A DNA stretch of 64,000 nt from assembly GCF_019049325.1 (NCBI RefSeq), contig NZ_JAGMUO010000014.1:248001-312000 (forward strand), written 5' to 3'. Source of the stretch: Streptomyces sp. AC512_CC834. GTDB taxonomy: Bacteria; Actinomycetota; Actinomycetes; Streptomycetales; Streptomycetaceae. This document shows positions 51,611 through 60,068 of this stretch, one piece after another (position 1 is the first letter of the stretch; each line of letters starts with the position of its first letter). The notes below the pieces were generated by a model. The model did no database searches and was not told where the DNA came from. It saw nothing but the letters and a program-made list of their open reading frames with translations. Made by a program: the position numbers and the translations under genes.

Positions 51611-52627
51611 TCAGGCTTCCGGCGCGTGCAGGGTCAGGTCGACGACCAGCGCGCGGTGGTCGGTGTCGGCCAGGTCCAGGAACCGGGCGCGGTGCGCTGC
51701 GAAGTCCTCGGACACCAGCACGTGGTCGATCTGCACGCCGAACGCCGGGGCGGTCCTGGCCGGCCAGCTCACCGTCCGGTCGGCCCCGGTCAGCCGGGCC
51801 GCGTCGCGCAGTCCCGTGTCGAGGATGCGGCGGAAGGCGGCGTGGTCCTGGGAGGCGTTGAAGTCGCCGGCGAGGACGGTGGGGGTCCCGCGGTCCTCGG
51901 CGGCGGCGTCGCGCAGGGCGTCCAGCTCCTCGCGCCACAGGTCCACCTGGTCCGGCAGCGGTGGCATCGGGTGGGCGAGCTGGAGCCGTACGGCGTGGCC
52001 GCGCACGTCGGCGACGGCGCCGGGCATGCCCATGGTGCCCCGGACGCCGGGGGTCGCCTCGAGCGGGAAGGCGCTCAGGATGACGGAGCCCTCGGAGCCG
52101 CCGCCCTCGACGGCCTGCCGGTGGGGGTAGTCGGCGGCGAGGTCGCGCCGCAGGGTCGCGGCGCACGTGTATTCGCACTCCTGTACGAAAATGATGTCCG
52201 GCTTCTCGCGCCGCACGGCAGAGACCAGCGCGCCGGTGCCCTGCCCGAACTCGACGTTCGAGGTCAGCACCCGCAGCTCGGCCACGGGCGGCCCGGTGGG
52301 CTCCCCGCTCTTGCCGTACGGCTCGATGAACCACGCCAGCAGCCCGAGCAGTGCGACGCCCCACACCGCGCCGGTCCACCACCGGGCGAGCACCGTCAGC
52401 AGCAGTCCGGCGCCGGTCGGCACCAGCAGCCAGGGCAGGAAGGCGAGCAACTGCGGTACGGGGGTGATGCCGTCGCTGTCGGCGACGCGGCAGCCGACGA
52501 CCACGCTCACGCCGGTGAACAGCAGGCCCGTACACCAGGCCGCGAGGCGCCGTCCGGTGCGACGGGCCGCCGGCCGGTCGTGGGCGTCGGTCCACCCGCC
52601 GGTCGCCGTGTCGGTCTCGGTGCCCAA
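51611..52627 (-). CDS. Membrane-anchored endonuclease/exonuclease/phosphatase protein
   Basis: A 338-residue EEP-superfamily protein. Three N-terminal hydrophobic helices (AAWCTGLLFTGVSVVVGC, QLLAFLPWLLVPTGAGLLLT and TGAVWGVALLGLLAWFI) precede the catalytic domain: LRVLTSNVEFGQG, IIFVQECEYTC (metal Glu), VLAGDFNASQDHAAFR (Asp/Asn) and VQIDHVLVSEDF with DTDHRALVVDL (final His). It should hydrolyse phosphodiesters or phosphomonoesters outside or at the membrane. A TTG start at 52627 follows GGAGGGC. It is convergent with phoX and, given that, might scavenge phosphate, but no PHO box is seen here. Confidence 0.82.
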   Translation of the reverse strand: MGTETDTATGGWTDAHDRPAARRTGRRLAAWCTGLLFTGVSVVVGCRVADSDGITPVPQLLAFLPWLLVPTGAGLLLTVLARWWTGAVWGVALLGLLAWFIEPYGKSGEPTGPPVAELRVLTSNVEFGQGTGALVSAVRREKPDIIFVQECEYTCAATLRRDLAADYPHRQAVEGGGSEGSVILSAFPLEATPGVRGTMGMPGAVADVRGHAVRLQLAHPMPPLPDQVDLWREELDALRDAAAEDRGTPTVLAGDFNASQDHAAFRRILDTGLRDAARLTGADRTVSWPARTAPAFGVQIDHVLVSEDFAAHRARFLDLADTDHRALVVDLTLHAPEA

Positions 52628-52881
52628 GTCCCGGCCCTCCGCTCGCGGGTGCGATGCCCGAATCCTCCCTCAAAGACGGCAGCCGGGGGTGGGAAGTTGC
52701 GCGCGGGCCGGTTGAACTCCGCCGGCTCCCCCCGCCGGGACCCACAGCTCCAGGATCGTCTCGCCGCCGGCCCTGCGTACCGGGTAGCGCTACAGGAAAC
52801 CGGCGTCGACCTGGAAACGGGTCAGGGACGTTCATGGACGGTGACGCCATCCGTCCGGGCGCGGGGCCTCGCCAAGTGATT

Positions 52882-53871
52882 TCAGAGGCGGGTTCGCGTC
52901 GGCCGGGTCGGCGCCGGGTCGGGGGCGGCTCGCGCGGGTGCCCGGCGGCGGTGCAGCCGATGCCCGTAGCGGCCCGTGAGCCAGGAGGTCAGGGCGACCG
53001 TGAGACCGAGGGCGACCAGCAGCCAGGAGGCGGTGCGCAGGGTTTCGGTGAGGGCGTCGTAGACGGCGCCCGCGGCCGGGCCGTCCACCGCGCCGGGGAG
53101 TTCGGCGAGGGTGAGGCGGCGGCCCACCACGACGGCGAGGGCGAGCAGGGCCCCGCCGAGGGCGGTGCCGATCCCGGCGGCCGTGACGGCACGGCGGCGG
53201 CAGGCGGCGACGGCGATGCCGGTGACCGCGAAGACCACGGCCGCGAGCGGGAGCCAGAAGGCGGCGACGTCGAGCACGCGGTAGCCCTTCCTGAGCCGGT
53301 CCGCCTCGTGGGCCGGGAGCACGGTGACCGCGGTGTGGCGGACCGGGATGCGCCGGGCGAAGGGCACGTGGTCCTCGGCGAGCCGGTCCCGCACGCGTTC
53401 GGTGACGGGGGCCAGGTCGACGGTGACTGCGCGTCCGGCGGCGCCGTCGTCGCGCAGGGCGCGCAGTACGGCGGCGTGGACGGTGCGGTTGGCCGTGTCC
53501 CAGCCTTCGTGGAAGGCCTCGGTCCGGGTGAACGAGCGGGCCGCGTCCTGCACGAAGAGCCGCACGGTGCTGTTCACGGGGCCGGACGCGACCTCGTCGG
53601 CGAGTCCGGCGAGTCCGGCGAGTCCGGCGAGTCCGGCGGGTCCGGCGGGTCCGGCGGGTCCGGTGAATCCGGTGCCCAGTGTGTCGGCGACCGCCTCCCG
53701 TACGTCCGGATCGTCGGCGAGCGGCGCCATGGCCGCGACGTACCGTCCGGTGTCGGCCAGCCCGTACGCCGCCCAGCCCGCCAGCGTGCCGCACGGTGCG
53801 AGCAGGCAGGCGAGGGCGATGAGGACGGCCGACAGCGTCCTCCGGAGGCGTGGGAACACCCTCCCAGGCAA
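52882..53871 (-). CDS. Integral membrane protein with Gly-Pro-Ala/Leu-Ala-Gly repeat
   Basis: A 329-residue protein of unknown function. One N-terminal helix (LSAVLIALACLLAPCGTLAG) leads to an outer domain (VNSTVRLFVQDAARSFTRTE, APVTERVRDRLAEDHVPF), and two or three helices follow (AAFWLPLAAVVFAVTGIAV, GTALGGALLALAVVV and SWLLVALGLTVALTSWL). Residues near 70-90 are a GPAGPAG/LAGLAG repeat encoded by 9-bp DNA repeats. ATG 53871 is the first in frame. The 254 bases between it and the EEP gene hold no intact gene. Confidence 0.65.
   Translation of the reverse strand: MPGRVFPRLRRTLSAVLIALACLLAPCGTLAGWAAYGLADTGRYVAAMAPLADDPDVREAVADTLGTGFTGPAGPAGPAGLAGLAGLAGLADEVASGPVNSTVRLFVQDAARSFTRTEAFHEGWDTANRTVHAAVLRALRDDGAAGRAVTVDLAPVTERVRDRLAEDHVPFARRIPVRHTAVTVLPAHEADRLRKGYRVLDVAAFWLPLAAVVFAVTGIAVAACRRRAVTAAGIGTALGGALLALAVVVGRRLTLAELPGAVDGPAAGAVYDALTETLRTASWLLVALGLTVALTSWLTGRYGHRLHRRRAPARAAPDPAPTRPTRTRL
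53602..53663. repeat. 9-bp tandem repeat inside the membrane protein gene
   Basis: GAGTCCGGC occurs four times, followed by about three GGGTCCGGC units. On the minus strand they encode the Ala-Gly-Pro and Ala-Gly-Leu triplets of the protein at 52882-53871. The unit is a multiple of three, so copy-number changes keep the frame. Confidence 0.9.
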
Positions 53872-53955
53872 ACCCCCGCACGCACGCCGGGCGACCGGAG
53901 TGACTGCATATGGCCCCCGAATGCGGCTCCGAATACGGCCCCGATGACGAGCCCG

Positions 53956-54444
53956 TCAGGTGGTGCGGGCCGCCCGGGCCTCCTCCGCGTCCTGGTGGGT
54001 GTAGTAGCGGTAGACCAGCGAGGCCGTCACCGCCGCCGCGAGCGCCAGGGACACGAGGACGCACGTGAACATGGCCACGCCGCTGCCCGCGTACAGGAAC
54101 CCCAGCGCGCTGCCCGCGAACGCGCCCCACAGCACCGCGTGGCCCTCGCGTGGCAGCCGTTCCGCCACCGCACGGACCACGACGTAGAGCACGGCGAACA
54201 CGAGTGCGGTCAGGAAGCCGAACAGCAGGTTCCCGCCGGTGATGGGGCCGCCGCGGCGGTGGATGGCAGCGGCCCAGTAGCCGTAAACCAGCCCGATCGT
54301 GACGGGCATCGCCCACTTCGCCAGCAGGTGGGTCCGCTGGCCGAAGACGTCGGGCATCGGACGGCCGCGCGGGCCCGTCCCGGTGGATGGGCCGCGCGTG
54401 CCCGTCCCGGTCGATGTTCCGCGTGCCGGTGCCGCGTGAGCCAT
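53956..54444 (-). CDS. Four-TM membrane protein
   Basis: A 162-residue protein. A Thr/Gly/Arg-rich N-terminus is followed by four hydrophobic helices (WAMPVTIGLVYGYWAA, NLLFGFLTALVFAVLYVVV, GHAVLWGAFAGSALGFLYAG and FTCVLVSLALAAAVTASLV) and a charged tail (HQDAEEARAAR). Function unknown. ATG 54444 has AGAGGAG upstream; the core could start at an internal Met (MPDVFGQ). It is divergent from the SpoIIE-type phosphatase. Confidence 0.65.
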   Translation of the reverse strand: MAHAAPARGTSTGTGTRGPSTGTGPRGRPMPDVFGQRTHLLAKWAMPVTIGLVYGYWAAAIHRRGGPITGGNLLFGFLTALVFAVLYVVVRAVAERLPREGHAVLWGAFAGSALGFLYAGSGVAMFTCVLVSLALAAAVTASLVYRYYTHQDAEEARAARTT

Positions 54445-54547
54445 GAGAGCACTCCTCTCGCCTCGCCCCGTCTACCAGGGCACACCTGGGCACGCCGGGT
54501 GGCAAGTCAGGATGCGGGCCGGTCGGGGGCGTGCTTCGCTGGGCTCC

Positions 54548-55759
54548 GTGAGGGGTCGTGTGCGCAGGCCGGTGCGCGGCCGGTGGCGGCTGCTCGGCCG
54601 GCTCGTCCACGCCGCCGGTCGGGGCGACGCCGTGTCCCGGCACGAGCTGCTCAGTGTCCGTGGCCACGGCGCCGCCTGGCTGGTCCCGCTGGTCCTGCTC
54701 GTCGCCATCGTCGTGGGCGACATCACGACCGGCGCGTTCGAGATCATCTCGTGGACCGTGCTGGTGCCCGGCGTCGCAGCCGCGATCTGCGGAGTGCGCG
54801 GAACGGCCGTGTTCGCCGCGCTCGCGATCATCGTCTACGTCATGGCCGACACCGTCTGGCAGCACCGCGACGAGACCGGTTCGGCGGGCCTGATCCTCGT
54901 CGTCCTCGGCGGAACCGTCGCCGTGGTGGCCGCCGGGGTCCGGGTCGGCGGCGAGCGGCGCATGCTGCACATGCGGGACATCGCCGACACCACCCGCCGC
55001 ACCGTGCTGCGCCCGCTCCCGGTGGGCCTCGGCGGCCTCGACCACGCCGCCGTCTATCTCTCCGCGGACGTCGACGCCCGCGTCGGCGGCGACTTCTACG
55101 ACATCCAGCCCAGCCCGCACGGCACGCGCGTCCTCGTCGGCGACGTGCAGGGCAAGGGGCTCGGCGCGGTGGACACGGCCGCCGCACTGCTCGGCACCTT
55201 CCGCGAGGCCGCCTACCACGAACCGGACCTCGCGACGGTCGCCGAGCGCCTGGAGATCCGCATGCTCCGCCACCGCGCGCACAGCGCGGGCCTCGGCCGG
55301 CCCGAGGGCGACCGGTTCGCCACCGCCGTGCTGATCGGCTTCTCCCCCGGGCTGCCCGACGCCGTGGACGCCGTCGTCTTCGGCCACGAGCCCCCGATGG
55401 CGGTCGGCCCCGGCGGCGTACGGTCCCTGCCGGTCGTGGGCGGGCTGCCGCTGGGCATGGCCGAACTCGACTCCGGCCGGCCGGGTACGGTGCCGCCGGT
55501 GCACCGGCTGCGCCTCGCCGCGGACGAGACGCTGCTGCTGGTCACCGACGGGGTGACGGAGGCGCGCGACCCGGGCGGGGCCTTCTACCGGCCCGCCGAC
55601 GACATCGCCCGCGCCGTCGCCGCCGACGCGCGCAGCGCCCTGCCCACGCGGCTGGTGACCCTCGTACGGGACGGCACGCTGCGGCACTGCCGGGGGCGGG
55701 TGGCCGACGACACCACGGTCTTCGCGGTACGGCGCCGGGAGGAGCCGGCCGACGGCTGA
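54548..55759 (+). CDS. Membrane SpoIIE/PP2C-type phosphatase
   Basis: A 403-residue phosphatase. Two or three N-terminal helices (GAAWLVPLVLLVAIVVGDI, ISWTVLVPGVAAAICGVRG, TAVFAALAIIVYVM and LILVVLGGTVAVVAAGVRV) are followed by a linker with HMRDIADTTRRTVLRPL and a SpoIIE domain (residues 170-395) with DVDARVGGDFYDIQ, LVGDVQGKGLGAVD and LLVTDGVTEARDP carrying the metal Asp residues. It probably dephosphorylates an anti-anti-sigma factor in partner switching. GTG 54548 is a choice; ATG 54512 in the same frame is possible. Confidence 0.85.
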   Translation: MRGRVRRPVRGRWRLLGRLVHAAGRGDAVSRHELLSVRGHGAAWLVPLVLLVAIVVGDITTGAFEIISWTVLVPGVAAAICGVRGTAVFAALAIIVYVMADTVWQHRDETGSAGLILVVLGGTVAVVAAGVRVGGERRMLHMRDIADTTRRTVLRPLPVGLGGLDHAAVYLSADVDARVGGDFYDIQPSPHGTRVLVGDVQGKGLGAVDTAAALLGTFREAAYHEPDLATVAERLEIRMLRHRAHSAGLGRPEGDRFATAVLIGFSPGLPDAVDAVVFGHEPPMAVGPGGVRSLPVVGGLPLGMAELDSGRPGTVPPVHRLRLAADETLLLVTDGVTEARDPGGAFYRPADDIARAVAADARSALPTRLVTLVRDGTLRHCRGRVADDTTVFAVRRREEPADG

Positions 55760-55841
55760 GTGCGCTGAGTGCCCCGCTTTGCAGCCGCAGCGGTTACGGT
55801 GCTGCCGTACGTGATCGACAGGGGGAGGGGTGGGAGGGCAC

Positions 55842-56945
55842 ATGCCCGGAACCGTGCTGCTGCTCGCGGCGTCGCCCGTGGGCCGGGGGTGCCTGGTGGA
55901 CGCCGCCTCCGTGCTCCCCGTCCTCGCGGCCGTGGCGCCCGCCGTACTCTCCGGCACCGACACGGCGAACGTCGTCGAACTCGCCGACCCGCTGGAGCCG
56001 CAGGCCGTCCTCACCCGGCTGCGGGCCGCCGCGGCGGCACCCGGACCGCTGACCGTCTACGTTGCCGGGCAGCTCCAGTTGGACCGGCGCCAGCGCCTGC
56101 CGCACCTTGCCCTGGCCCGCACGACCTCGGCGACCGTCCGCTACACGGCGCTGCCCTGGCACTGGATCCGTGAGGAGCTGCGGCTGCGGCCGAGTGGCGC
56201 GACGACGCTGCTGCTCGATCTGCACGCCGACCACGAGACCTGGCAGTGGCTGCGGACCAACCCGCTGGACTCCGGGCGCAACAACGCCGTTTACGGTCGC
56301 ATCGCGCCGCCGCCCTCGCGGCGGACGGTGGCCACCCCGTCGTACATGCGGGGCGTCGCGACGATCCTGCGCAGTGGGCACCGGCCGCCGCCGGACCAGC
56401 TCCACCAGCAGGCCCTGGCCCGCGTGGCGGCCGACGGCTCGGGTGGGGGCACGGGTGGTGGCGCCGGGCGTGGCGCGGTGGCCGGTGCGGACCTGGTGCT
56501 GACGGTGCCGGGGCCACCGGCGGGCGATCCGCACGCCGTCATCGCCGCAGCCGTGCAGGCCGGACGGCACGCGGACGCCGACGCGCTCGCCGCCCGGCAC
56601 GAGGGGGCCGCCGCTCACGCGTACGGGCCCGCCTCCGAGGACGCGCTGCACTGGACCGAGGTCCGGGCCGACCTGGCGATGTTCGCGGGGGACCCGGTGC
56701 GCAGTTGCCGGGCCTGGCTGACGGTGGCCGGGGCCCGGCTCGGCGCCGGGCAGCCGCCGCAGGCGCCCGCCGTGGAGGCGGCCGTCGACCGCGCCCACCA
56801 CCAGTGGGGGCAGATCCGCGACGCCGGGCGGGCCCGCGAACTGGGCGCCGCGCTCGCCGCGTTGCGCGGCCGCGTGCCGGGCCGCCGCGAGGGCGCGCTG
56901 GACCACGTGCAGCGCGAACTGAGCCGCCTGCAGACACAGGGCTGA
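55842..56945 (+). CDS. Conserved protein of unknown function, possible caspase-like N-terminus
   Basis: A 367-residue protein. Residues 1-150 alternate hydrophobic strands and helices (GTVLLLAASPVGRGCLVD, GPLTVYVAGQLQLDRRQRLP, GATTLLLDLHADHETWQWL), which resembles the Rossmann-like core of caspase-type or HAD-like domains, but no catalytic dyad can be assigned with confidence. The middle is Gly-rich (GSGGGTGGGAGRGA) and the C-terminal 130 residues are helical, with AGRHADADALAARHE and CRAWLTVAGARLGAG resembling a degenerate TPR. ATG 55842 follows GGGAGG. It precedes, by 500 bases, an XRE-TPR regulator. The 210 bases from 56946 are G-rich with no gene. Confidence 0.55.
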   Translation: MPGTVLLLAASPVGRGCLVDAASVLPVLAAVAPAVLSGTDTANVVELADPLEPQAVLTRLRAAAAAPGPLTVYVAGQLQLDRRQRLPHLALARTTSATVRYTALPWHWIREELRLRPSGATTLLLDLHADHETWQWLRTNPLDSGRNNAVYGRIAPPPSRRTVATPSYMRGVATILRSGHRPPPDQLHQQALARVAADGSGGGTGGGAGRGAVAGADLVLTVPGPPAGDPHAVIAAAVQAGRHADADALAARHEGAAAHAYGPASEDALHWTEVRADLAMFAGDPVRSCRAWLTVAGARLGAGQPPQAPAVEAAVDRAHHQWGQIRDAGRARELGAALAALRGRVPGRREGALDHVQRELSRLQTQG

Positions 56946-57155
56946 GGCCGGGTGCGGTGGACCGGCCGGTGGTGTGCGTTGCGGGTCGGATCGGGTCGGG
57001 TCGGGCCGGGGCGGTGGCGGTTGTGGTCGGCGTGGACCGACGCGGACCGGCGTGGCGGTGACGGACGTGTCCGTCTACGGCGGGCTCGCGGTGTGCGCCG
57101 TGTGCGCCGTGTGCGCCGTGCGCGCGGGGCGATGACAGGCGGCCGCTCGTCGTTC

Positions 57156-57344
57156 CTAGCGGTCGGCGGCGGTCAGGTCGTCCATGACCGGGGCGGTGTC
57201 GTGCGCCGGTGCCGGTGCCGGGGTGGAGGAGCCTGCCGTGTCCGTGGGGCCCGCGTTCGCGGCCAGCAGCAGGCAGGCCACGGCCGCGACCGCGGCGGCG
57301 AGGGCCCTGGCGTAACGTTCGGCGATGCGGGTGGGTCCGAGCAC
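57156..57344 (-). CDS. Small membrane/secreted peptide
   Basis: A 62-residue protein beginning VLGPTRIAERYARALAAAVA with one hydrophobic segment (ALAAAVAAVACLLLAANAG) and a Pro/Ala/Asp tail. GTG 57344 follows GAGGACGCC. It is divergent from the XRE-TPR regulator, with a palindromic operator candidate 40 bases upstream. In Streptomyces small peptides are often encoded opposite such regulators, so it may be the regulator's target. Function unknown. Confidence 0.5.
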   Translation of the reverse strand: MLGPTRIAERYARALAAAVAAVACLLLAANAGPTDTAGSSTPAPAPAHDTAPVMDDLTAADR

Positions 57345-57383
57345 GGCGTCCTCTGCGGGATCAGGGAATTGTGTCAAGCACTG

Positions 57384-57397
57384 TTAAGCGCGCTTAA
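57384..57397. promoter_or_regulatory. TTAAGCGCGCTTAA palindrome, candidate operator
   Basis: A perfect 14-bp palindrome lies in the 113-bp divergent region between the small peptide gene and the XRE-TPR gene. A partial extra arm (GGTTTAAC, 57402-57409) follows on the right. It is AT-rich at the ends, as expected of an autoregulatory XRE site. Confidence 0.6.
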
Positions 57398-57457
57398 TAC
57401 GCGGTTTAACCTAGAGCCGTCCGAGCTGGACGGCAAGAGCCTCATGGGGAGTTGGCA

Positions 57458-58807
57458 GTGGGGGACCGTGACGACCGAGACGCCATCGGGCGCCGGGTGC
57501 AGCGACTGCGGGCCGAGCGCGGGATGACCCAGCGCCAGCTCGCGGAACCGGCGTACACACCCGCCTACATCTCCACCCTGGAGGCAGGCCGGGTCCGCCC
57601 CTCCGACGAGGCGCTGCGGCATCTCGCCGAGCGGCTCGGCGTGGGCTACGAGGAGCTGGCCACCGGGCGCCCGGCCCGCCTCGCCACCGACCTGCGGCTC
57701 AGGCTCACCGAGGCGCAGCGCGCCCTCGCCACCGAGGGTGCCGAACAGGCGGCCGGGCAGTACGCCGAACTGCTCGCCGAGGCCGAGGCGTACGGGCTGG
57801 CCGAGGAGCGGGCCGCCGCGCTGCTCGGGCTCGGGGAGTGCGCCGTGGAGACCGGTGAACTGGTCGCCGGCCGACGGTACTTCGAGCGGGCCGAGGAGTG
57901 CCTCGCCGAGGCCGGTGCCCCACTGCCCGCCCGGGTCCCCGCCGTGCGCGGACGCGCCCTCGCCCACTACCTCGCCGGTGAACTCCGGTACGCCGTCTAC
58001 CTACTGGAGTCCACCCTCGACGAGCTGAACCGCGGTGGCCTGCACGACCCCGACGCGCTGCTGATGCTCTACGCCAGCGCCATCGGCCCGTACATGGACA
58101 TGGGCGCCCACGCGCGCGCCGCCCAGGCCGCCGAACTCGCCCTCTCCCTCGCGCCCAGCGCCGGCGACCCCGCGCTGGTGGCCCGCATGCACCGCTCCGT
58201 CGCCCGCACGCTGCTCGCCGAGGGGCGCCTCGCCGAGGCCGACGCGTCGCTCGCCAAGGCGGCCGAGCTGTACCGCACGCTGCAACTCCGTACCGAGCTG
58301 GCCAACTGCCACTGGATGCGCGGCTACGTCTGCGCCCAGAACGGCGAACTCCCGCGCGCCGAGGCGGAGATGCGGGAAGCCCTCGACATGCTGTCGGTCA
58401 CCCGCGCGGCGCTCTACAGCAGCCAGGTCGCCGTCGAGCTGGCCGACGTGCTGCACCGGCGCGGCAAGTCCGAGGAGGCCGCCGAACTGCTGCACGGGGT
58501 GCTGGACGACCTGTCCTCCGAACGGGGCGCCGTGCACTCCGCGGGCGCCCACCGGCTGCTCGGCATCATCGCCGAGGACGCCCGGGACACCGAGGCCGCC
58601 GAGGAGCACTACGTCCGCGCGCTGAGCCTGCTGGAGCGGGCCGGCGCGGCCGGTGACCTGGCCGACCTGTGCCGGCTCCTCGGCGATCTGCTGCGCCGCA
58701 CCGGCCGGGTGGAGGCGGCCCTGGACGCGTACCGCACCGGCCTCGGGCACCGCACCGCGCCCGGCACGACCACCCTGGGACCGGCCCCCGCACAGCCGCC
58801 GCTGTAG
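57458..58807 (+). CDS. XRE-family regulator with TPR domain
   Basis: A 449-residue regulator. The N-terminal helix-turn-helix (residues 8-70) reads GRRVQRLRAERGMTQRQLAE, YTPAYISTLEAGRVRPSDEA. It is followed by about eight tetratricopeptide-like helical repeats (for example QYAELLAEAEAYGLAEERAA, GRRYFERAEECLAEAG, RTLLAEGRLAEADASLAKAA and AEEHYVRALSLLERAGAAGD). This is the peptide- or partner-sensing layout of RRNPP-like regulators. GTG 57458 has GGGGAG seven bases upstream; a TTG at 57452 is also in frame. The divergent small peptide gene and the palindrome between them suggest self-control. Confidence 0.82.
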   Translation: MGDRDDRDAIGRRVQRLRAERGMTQRQLAEPAYTPAYISTLEAGRVRPSDEALRHLAERLGVGYEELATGRPARLATDLRLRLTEAQRALATEGAEQAAGQYAELLAEAEAYGLAEERAAALLGLGECAVETGELVAGRRYFERAEECLAEAGAPLPARVPAVRGRALAHYLAGELRYAVYLLESTLDELNRGGLHDPDALLMLYASAIGPYMDMGAHARAAQAAELALSLAPSAGDPALVARMHRSVARTLLAEGRLAEADASLAKAAELYRTLQLRTELANCHWMRGYVCAQNGELPRAEAEMREALDMLSVTRAALYSSQVAVELADVLHRRGKSEEAAELLHGVLDDLSSERGAVHSAGAHRLLGIIAEDARDTEAAEEHYVRALSLLERAGAAGDLADLCRLLGDLLRRTGRVEAALDAYRTGLGHRTAPGTTTLGPAPAQPPL

Positions 58808-58823
58808 CCCCGTGGCCTGTAGC

Positions 58824-58865
58824 CCACGGCCCGCCGGCCACGGCCCGCCGGCCACGGCCCGCCGG
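58824..58865. repeat. Three tandem 14-bp units
   Basis: CCACGGCCCGCCGG is repeated three times just after the XRE-TPR gene. No gene is supported in 58808-59031. Confidence 0.9.
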
Positions 58866-59031
58866 CCCGGTTTTCCCGGGGTGGGCAGGGGTAGTCGGCT
58901 TTCCGGATCCGTGAGGCAAGGGGGCGGTGATGCGCGTGCCGTCCGACGACGAACCCGGTGGCCGCTGGACGGCTCACCTGCGTCCGACGCCATCACCGCG
59001 CAGGTGCGCGGCGCGCTGCCGGGCGAGGCGG

Positions 59032-59066
59032 CCGGAAGCCTCGGGCTTCAGCCCGGGGAGCACGTC
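59032..59066 (+). mobile_element. Orphan TnpB-type right end (omegaRNA-like hairpin)
   Basis: GCCTCGGGC (59038-59046) and GCCCGGGGAGC (59051-59061) form a hairpin around TTCA, followed by ACGTCA. The core CTTCAGCCC, then GAGC and GTCA at identical spacing, matches the right end of the TnpB element at 2880-2909. No TnpB coding sequence lies upstream. The TCA at 59065-59067 is, on the minus strand, the stop codon of the lipoprotein gene. Confidence 0.55.
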
Positions 59067-59880
59067 AGACCTGGGTGCGTCCCTGCCGCCGTACCTCCGT
59101 CAGGCGCCGTGTCCCCACCTCGACGGCCGTCCGGGTGGCGTCGTCGGACGCTTCGCCGAGGGTGCCGTTGGTGAGGCTGATCGCGTCGTCGCCGACGCGG
59201 ACGGCGACGAGGTCCACGGTGAGGACCGCGTCCCCGGTGTCCCCGGTGTCCCCGGAGTCCCCGGAGCCCGCCGTCGTGCCGGTCACCGTCACCCGCAGGC
59301 CTTTGCGGGCGTCCCCCGTCTCCGGCAGCGTCACGCCGGTCACCCGGACGTCGCGGGTCGCGCCGCGGGCGGCCCGGGCCTCGAAGTGCCCGCAGGTGTC
59401 CGGCAGCGTGCCGAGCCAGGCCAGCGTCGCGTCGATGTCGGCGGCGCGGTACGAGGTGACCCGGTAGTGCAACTGGGCCCCGCCGTCCGCGTCGTCCAGG
59501 GCGGCGGTGGCCCGGGGGGCGGTGGCGGCGCCGAAGAGGTCCTCCGTGTAGAGGACGTCCAGCAGCCGACGGCAGTCGGACCCGTCGGCGGTGGCCTTGA
59601 GTACCTCGTCCCGCCAGGTCGCCGCACCCCGCGTCGGCTCCCACGCCTCCCCCAGGTCCGCCGCCGTGATCAGGGCCGCCCGGGCCTGTCCCCGGGTGAG
59701 CACCGGCGGCAGGGCGGGTGACGGCAGCGCGGCCGGGGACTGGGCAGTCGGCGGCGCGGTGGCGGTCGGCCGGTCGGCCTCGCCGCCCGTGCCGTCGGAG
59801 GCGCAGGCGGCCACCGTCAGCGCCAGCGCCGCCGAGAGCGCCGCGGCGAGCAGGGGGCGGGCGACGGGGGCGTGCTGCAT
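59065..59880 (-). CDS. Lipoprotein of unknown function
   Basis: A 271-residue secreted lipoprotein. The signal peptide ends in a lipobox (LAAALSAALALTVAACAS) with the lipidated Cys at residue 26. A Pro/Thr/Ala linker precedes a domain starting LTRGQARAALITAADLGEAW, with CRRLLDVLYTEDLFG, LHYRVTSYRAADIDATLAWL and a beta-rich end (VDLVAVRVGDDAISLTNG). It resembles the sensor-domain-type lipoproteins found in actinobacteria. ATG 59880 has AGGAGG upstream. Its 3' end runs into the orphan right end, so the last residues (RRQGRTQV) may differ from the ancestral protein. Confidence 0.75.
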   Translation of the reverse strand: MQHAPVARPLLAAALSAALALTVAACASDGTGGEADRPTATAPPTAQSPAALPSPALPPVLTRGQARAALITAADLGEAWEPTRGAATWRDEVLKATADGSDCRRLLDVLYTEDLFGAATAPRATAALDDADGGAQLHYRVTSYRAADIDATLAWLGTLPDTCGHFEARAARGATRDVRVTGVTLPETGDARKGLRVTVTGTTAGSGDSGDTGDTGDAVLTVDLVAVRVGDDAISLTNGTLGEASDDATRTAVEVGTRRLTEVRRQGRTQV

Positions 59881-60068
59881 CGGTGCCTCCTGGAGGGCCG
59901 GTGCGACCGGCGCCGTTCCGGATCGGTCACCCCTCCACGGCACCACCGTCCCCGCCCCGCCACCAGCGTGCGGGGCCGTCCGGGTGAGCGGCCACGGGCG
60001 GGCCACGGGTGGCAACGGGCGGGCCACTGGCGGGCCGGGACCGGCTACAGCCCCGGCTACAGCACCGG

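Noticed and set aside
52695..52820. Relic of a C-terminal enzyme segment (RYPVRRAGGETILELWVPAG on the minus strand)
   Set aside because: The phrase looks like coding text, but it is interrupted by a stop and too short to name.
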